Assembly: GCA_035695065.1 (NCBI GenBank)
Contig: DASSEW010000075.1
Span: 1-13,985, forward strand
Source of the DNA: 66-474 sp035695065
Lineage (GTDB): Bacteria; Pseudomonadota; Gammaproteobacteria; Xanthomonadales; Rhodanobacteraceae
DNA length: 13,985 nucleotides
Reading direction: 5' to 3'
Within the stretch, counting starts at the first letter, position 1, and each line of letters begins with the position of its first letter. Made by a program: the position numbers and the translations under genes. Positions 13,661 through 13,985 of this stretch are shown in pieces. The notes under the pieces were generated by a model. That model was given only the letters and a program-made list of their open reading frames with translations, was not told the origin of the DNA and made no database searches.

Positions 13661-13985
13661 TGCTTTTCCTTTTCCAGCGCGGCCACGCGCCGCGCGAGTT
13701 CGTCCAGATGCTTGAAACGGGCGGCGTTCCTGCGCCACGGCCGGTTTTCCTGGATCGGCACGCCCGAAGAATATTCGCCGGGCGCATCGATCGAGTGCGT
13801 GACCAGCGTCATTGCCGTGATGGTAACGCGATCGGCGATGGACAGATGGCCGAGCACGCCGGCGCCGCCGCCGATCAGGCAGTGGCGGCCGATCTTCGCG
13901 CTGCCGGCGACCGCCGCGCAGCCGGCCATCGCCGTATGCGCTCCGATCAGCACGTTGTGCGCGATCTGGATCTGGTTGTCCAGCC
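13657..13985 (-). CDS. lpxD: UDP-3-O-(3-hydroxyacyl)glucosamine N-acyltransferase, C-terminal part
   Basis: This is the last 109 codons of a gene that begins beyond the right edge. The fragment opens LDNQIQIAHNVLIGAHTAMAG, the strongly conserved end of the left-handed beta-helix of LpxD; the His of IAHNV (codon 13959-13957) aligns with the catalytic H239 of the E. coli enzyme. Then come IGRHCLIGGGAGVLGHLSIA, the YSSGVPIQENRPWRRNAARF segment and a C-terminal helix (LDELARRVAALEKEKQ) that packs in the trimer. The enzyme adds the second 3-hydroxyacyl chain, to the 2-amino group, before LpxH and LpxB act. Its last codons contain the AAGGA (13671-13667) that serves as the fabZ ribosome binding site. 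Confidence 0.95.
   Translation of the reverse strand, partial: LDNQIQIAHNVLIGAHTAMAGCAAVAGSAKIGRHCLIGGGAGVLGHLSIADRVTITAMTLVTHSIDAPGEYSSGVPIQENRPWRRNAARFKHLDELARRVAALEKEKQ

Noticed and set aside
13197..13787. Upstream extension of lpxA in the same frame (454 codons in total)
   Set aside because: The extension overlaps fabZ and lpxD out of frame and is not LpxA-like. The GTG at 13196 with the GTGA overlap gives a protein of family length.

Overview
The window comes from a high-GC gammaproteobacterial chromosome, most likely order Lysobacterales (Xanthomonadales) and perhaps Rhodanobacteraceae. The evidence is the conserved minus-strand series lpxD-fabZ-lpxA-lpxB-...-rnhB-...-dnaE-accA, strong G/C third-position codon use, and a GTAG-headed REP-type repeat typical of that order. 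This is core chromosome. No prophage, CRISPR array, RNA gene or insertion-sequence transposase is visible.

Layout. Positions 2-778 are on the plus strand: the 3' end of a DUF1501 secreted-protein gene, then a complete DUF4870 membrane-protein gene. A strong hairpin at 797-829 separates this pair from everything to the right and serves converging transcripts from both sides. From 830 to the right edge every gene is on the minus strand. In transcription order (right to left) they are: lpxD (3' part), fabZ, lpxA and lpxB, each joined to the next by a 4-nt stop/start overlap; an LTA-synthase-like sulfatase-superfamily membrane protein; rnhB, overlapping that gene; an unrecognised 143-aa gene with its own strong ribosome binding site; dnaE; then accA, tilS, xseB and ispA.

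How the genes work together. LpxA, LpxB and LpxD carry out early steps of lipid A synthesis, and FabZ draws on the same 3-hydroxyacyl-ACP pool for fatty-acid elongation. AccA supplies malonyl-CoA for fatty acids. RnhB, DnaE and XseB serve DNA replication and repair. TilS makes an essential tRNA modification and IspA makes farnesyl diphosphate. A perfect TATAAT box upstream of accA suggests that accA-tilS-xseB-ispA is a separate transcription unit ending at the 797-829 hairpin.

Most unusual points. (1) lpxB carries, in frame, a 143-bp palindromic element (11541-11683) whose 32-bp arms are tandem 7-bp G-rich/C-rich repeats around a 79-bp core. It adds about 49 codons of low-complexity sequence and can form either a long hairpin or G-quadruplexes. 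(2) A REPIN-like inverted pair of GTAG-headed palindromes (4386-4438) supplies the dnaE stop codon and ends where the accA promoter begins. (3) An envelope sulfatase/phosphotransferase lies between lpxB and rnhB. (4) The 143-aa gene has a possible ECF-type promoter. (5) RnhB has Cys in place of Arg in its GRG motif. (6) LpxA has Met at the acyl-chain ruler position, predicting short 3-hydroxyacyl chains. I saw nothing that clearly amounts to a new multi-gene system; the lpxB element is the strongest candidate for something undescribed.
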